DNA from: Methanoregulaceae archaeon
Lineage (GTDB): Archaea; Halobacteriota; Methanomicrobia; Methanomicrobiales; Methanospirillaceae
DNA: 6,687 nucleotides
Assembly (NCBI GenBank): GCA_013331215.1
Contig: DUGU01000127.1
Coordinates: 1 to 6,687 of the forward strand
Reading direction: 5' to 3'
Every line of letters starts with the position of its first letter. The first letter of the stretch is position 1. Below are positions 5,199 through 6,687 of the stretch, piece after piece. Position numbers and translations under genes: made by a program. The notes under the pieces are model-generated. The model made no database searches. It was not told the DNA's origin and worked only from the letters and a program-made list of their open reading frames with translations.

Positions 5199-6599
5199 AT
5201 GGATCCGAGGCACTCCCTCTTCGCAATTCTGCTTATCGCAGCGCTCTGTGCGGCCGGCTGCACCACGGCCCCTCCGGCGAACACCACGCCGACTACAACG
5301 GCCACGGCGACACCCTGTGTCGCCTGCGGGGTGAACTCACCATCGAATCCGCTGGCGAACCTGACCGTCGACGAGCAACGCCTCGTCGCGTTCGTGAACG
5401 AGGCGGCCGCGTACGCCAAGTCGAACGGCAGGGAGACGGCGCTCACCGCATTCAATAACCGGAACGGATCGTTCATACGACGCGATCTCTACGTCTTCGC
5501 CTACGACATGAACGGGACCGTACTGGCCCTGCCGTTCCAGCCCGAGATCGTGGGCACGAACCGTTCCGGGGCCGTCGACCTGAACGGCGTCGCCTATATA
5601 CGCGACGCGATAACAGCGGCACGGAACGGATCGGGCTTCTTCCGGTACCACTATCCGAACCCGGCCCGGAACTTCACGGTGGAGCAGAAGACAAGTTACG
5701 TGATCGGCCTCGGCGACTGGTTCCTGGGCGCCGGCGTCTATACCCCCGATCCCGTTGCTGCGACAGTTCCGCTCAGGAGCAGGGCCGGCCTCGTCACCTT
5801 CGTCGAGCAGGCCGCCGCATACGCACGGGCGAACGGGAAGGACCGCGCAATCCTGGCTTTCAATGATCCGAACGGTTCGTTCGTTGAGGACGACCTCTAT
5901 GTCTTCGCCTACGACATGAACGGCACAACACTCGCCCTGCCGTTCCAGCACGAGCTGATCGGTGTCAACCGATCGGATGCCGCGGATATACGAGGAACAA
6001 AATTTATCAAGGCCGGAGTCTCGGCTGCACAGAACGGCTCGGGATTCTATGAGCTCAGGTACCCGAATCCGGCCGACGGGTACGCAGTCGAACCGAAGAC
6101 CTGCTACGTCGTCGGCATGGGCGATTGGTACATCGGCTCGGGCTATTATTCGGCACGGACGAACACGAGCGTGAACTCGTCGGCCATGTCGACCAAGGAG
6201 GAGCTCGCGACCTTCGTTGAGAAGGCGGCCGCCCATGCCCGAGCGCGCGGACGCGAACCAGCGCTCGGGGATTTCAACAACCGGACCGGGCCGTTCGCGT
6301 CAGGGGACGTCTACGTCTATGCCCTCGACTACAACGGGACAGCGCTCGCCCTCCCGTTCCAGCCCGATAAGATCGGCATGAGCTTCCTCAACGCGACCGA
6401 CTCGACCGGACAGTACTACACCCGGGTCGAGATCGAGCTCGCGCGGAACGGTGGCGGCTTCGTCTATTACGACTACCCGAACCCTGACCACAGCATGGCG
6501 AGCGAGCCGAAGATGAGCTATGTTCAGGACGTGGACGGCAGGTACTGGATCGGGGCCGGGACTTCCCTCCCGGTCGTGAACGAGACCGCGACGCGTTGA
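5199..6599 (+). CDS. Lipoprotein with three tandem Cache domains
   Basis: A 466-residue exported protein. Residues 1-21 are a lipoprotein signal ending in AAGC (Cys21), followed by a Thr/Pro/Ala linker with a CVAC motif at 40-43. Three Cache-type repeats follow at about 58-181, 193-317 and 331-457. Each runs LVxFVxxAAAYAxxxGxxxA, F-N, then LYVFAYDMNGTxLALPFQ, a G-x-N segment, ARNGSGF, a YPNP motif, and a closing Y-V...W-G-G. Cache domains are extracellular small-molecule binding folds, usually the sensor part of kinases or chemoreceptors; here no transmembrane output follows. Repeats 1 and 2 are closest to each other; repeat 3 is more divergent (VYALDYNG; VDGRYWIGAG instead of GDW at the end). 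Many N-G-S/T sequons fit a glycosylated surface protein. It is divergent from the CBM6 gene across 160 bases and probably transcribed alone. The role is inferred as a surface ligand binder or accessory sensor; the ligand is unknown. Confidence 0.9.
   Translation: MDPRHSLFAILLIAALCAAGCTTAPPANTTPTTTATATPCVACGVNSPSNPLANLTVDEQRLVAFVNEAAAYAKSNGRETALTAFNNRNGSFIRRDLYVFAYDMNGTVLALPFQPEIVGTNRSGAVDLNGVAYIRDAITAARNGSGFFRYHYPNPARNFTVEQKTSYVIGLGDWFLGAGVYTPDPVAATVPLRSRAGLVTFVEQAAAYARANGKDRAILAFNDPNGSFVEDDLYVFAYDMNGTTLALPFQHELIGVNRSDAADIRGTKFIKAGVSAAQNGSGFYELRYPNPADGYAVEPKTCYVVGMGDWYIGSGYYSARTNTSVNSSAMSTKEELATFVEKAAAHARARGREPALGDFNNRTGPFASGDVYVYALDYNGTALALPFQPDKIGMSFLNATDSTGQYYTRVEIELARNGGGFVYYDYPNPDHSMASEPKMSYVQDVDGRYWIGAGTSLPVVNETATR
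5370..6569 (+). repeat. Three tandem Cache-coding repeats
   Basis: The repeat units lie at about 5370-5741, 5775-6149 and 6189-6569, with the FAYDMNG-type motif recurring every 136-138 codons. Between units 1 and 2 the DNA itself is highly similar around that motif (about 5485-5540 and 5893-5950). Conservation is lower in unit 3. This points to stepwise duplication, with units 1 and 2 separating last or being kept similar by gene conversion. Confidence 0.8.
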
Positions 6600-6605
6600 G
6601 GGACG

Positions 6606-6620
6606 GCCGTCGCAGACGGC
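6606..6620. other. Hairpin between convergent genes
   Basis: GCCGTC, loop GCA, GACGGC gives a perfect 6-bp stem 6 bases after the stop of the triple-Cache gene. No T-run follows on the plus strand, so it is at best a weak terminator for that gene; on the minus strand it lies downstream of the T5 tract of the next gene. Confidence 0.35.
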
Positions 6621-6623
6621 ACG

Positions 6624-6628
6624 AAAAA
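6624..6628 (-). terminator. Oligo-T terminator of the gene entering from the right
   Basis: On the minus strand the stop codon at 6641-6639 is followed by CTTCTCC and then T5, a pyrimidine-rich tract of the kind at which archaeal polymerase stops. Together with the hairpin just beyond, it marks a plausible transcript end. Confidence 0.45.
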
Positions 6629-6638
6629 GGAGAAGGTA

Positions 6639-6687
6639 TCAGTCGGCGGTGAGCCAGTCGTAGAGAAACGCCGCCGCGACCGCCCCG
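6639..6687 (-). CDS. C-terminal end of an unidentified gene (truncated by window)
   Basis: The minus strand reads through 15 codons (GAVAAAFLYDWLTAD) to a TGA at 6641-6639. Codon choice is GC-ending, and the stop is followed by an oligo-T tract, as expected for the end of a real gene. It is convergent with the triple-Cache gene, with 39 bases between the stops. Too little is visible to name the product. Confidence 0.5.
   Translation of the reverse strand, partial: GAVAAAFLYDWLTAD

Noticed and set aside
5337..6236. 299-codon minus-strand open frame opposite the triple-Cache gene
   Set aside because: It mirrors the repeats of the real gene in a noncoding frame, with no ribosome binding site or recognisable protein features.

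Overview
The window is GC-rich archaeal DNA, most probably from a methanogen of the Methanomicrobiales (a Methanoculleus- or Methanofollis-like genome). This is judged from the style of the proteins, not from a search. The clues are a histidine kinase beginning at an RHDILNQL-type H-box, lipoproteins with Thr/Pro-rich linkers and many N-x-S/T sequons, methanogen-type extracellular Cache repeats, and oligo-T terminators without obligatory hairpins. No rRNA, tRNA, CRISPR array, transposase or integrase was seen.

Layout, left to right. (1) 1-645, + strand: the C-terminal half of a sensor histidine kinase, cut by the window edge. (2) 646-711: a short convergent gap with a GC-only hairpin. (3) 712-2628, - strand: a 638-residue lipoprotein with two tandem family-3 solute-binding (Venus flytrap) domains followed by a Cache-like domain. 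(4) 2629-3049: a 421-base gap with no convincing gene. It carries the upstream region of the lipoprotein gene and, at its far end, an oligo-T terminator for the next gene. (5) 3050-5038, - strand: a secreted or surface protein of about 660 residues with a large unrecognised N-terminal region, a Pro/Thr linker and a C-terminal CBM6 carbohydrate-binding module. It starts at GTG or TTG. (6) 5039-5198: a divergent promoter region with a TATA-like box for the minus gene, a hairpin, a perfect 12-bp palindrome and a good ribosome binding site for the plus gene. (7) 5199-6599, + strand: a lipoprotein made of three consecutive Cache repeats. (8) 6639-6687, - strand: the last 15 codons of another gene, with its own oligo-T terminator.

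The three complete genes all encode exported, probably surface-anchored, ligand-binding proteins. None has a visible membrane-spanning output domain, a catalytic domain or a neighbouring permease. The domains present (flytrap, Cache, CBM6) are those usually used to sense or capture small molecules and glycans. A cautious reading is a cluster of cell-surface binding or sensing proteins beside a two-component kinase. A functional link between the kinase and the lipoproteins is inference only. The most unusual items are the free-standing tandem-flytrap-plus-Cache lipoprotein, which resembles a BvgS-type sensor ectodomain without its kinase, and the CBM6 protein with an unassigned N-terminal module.
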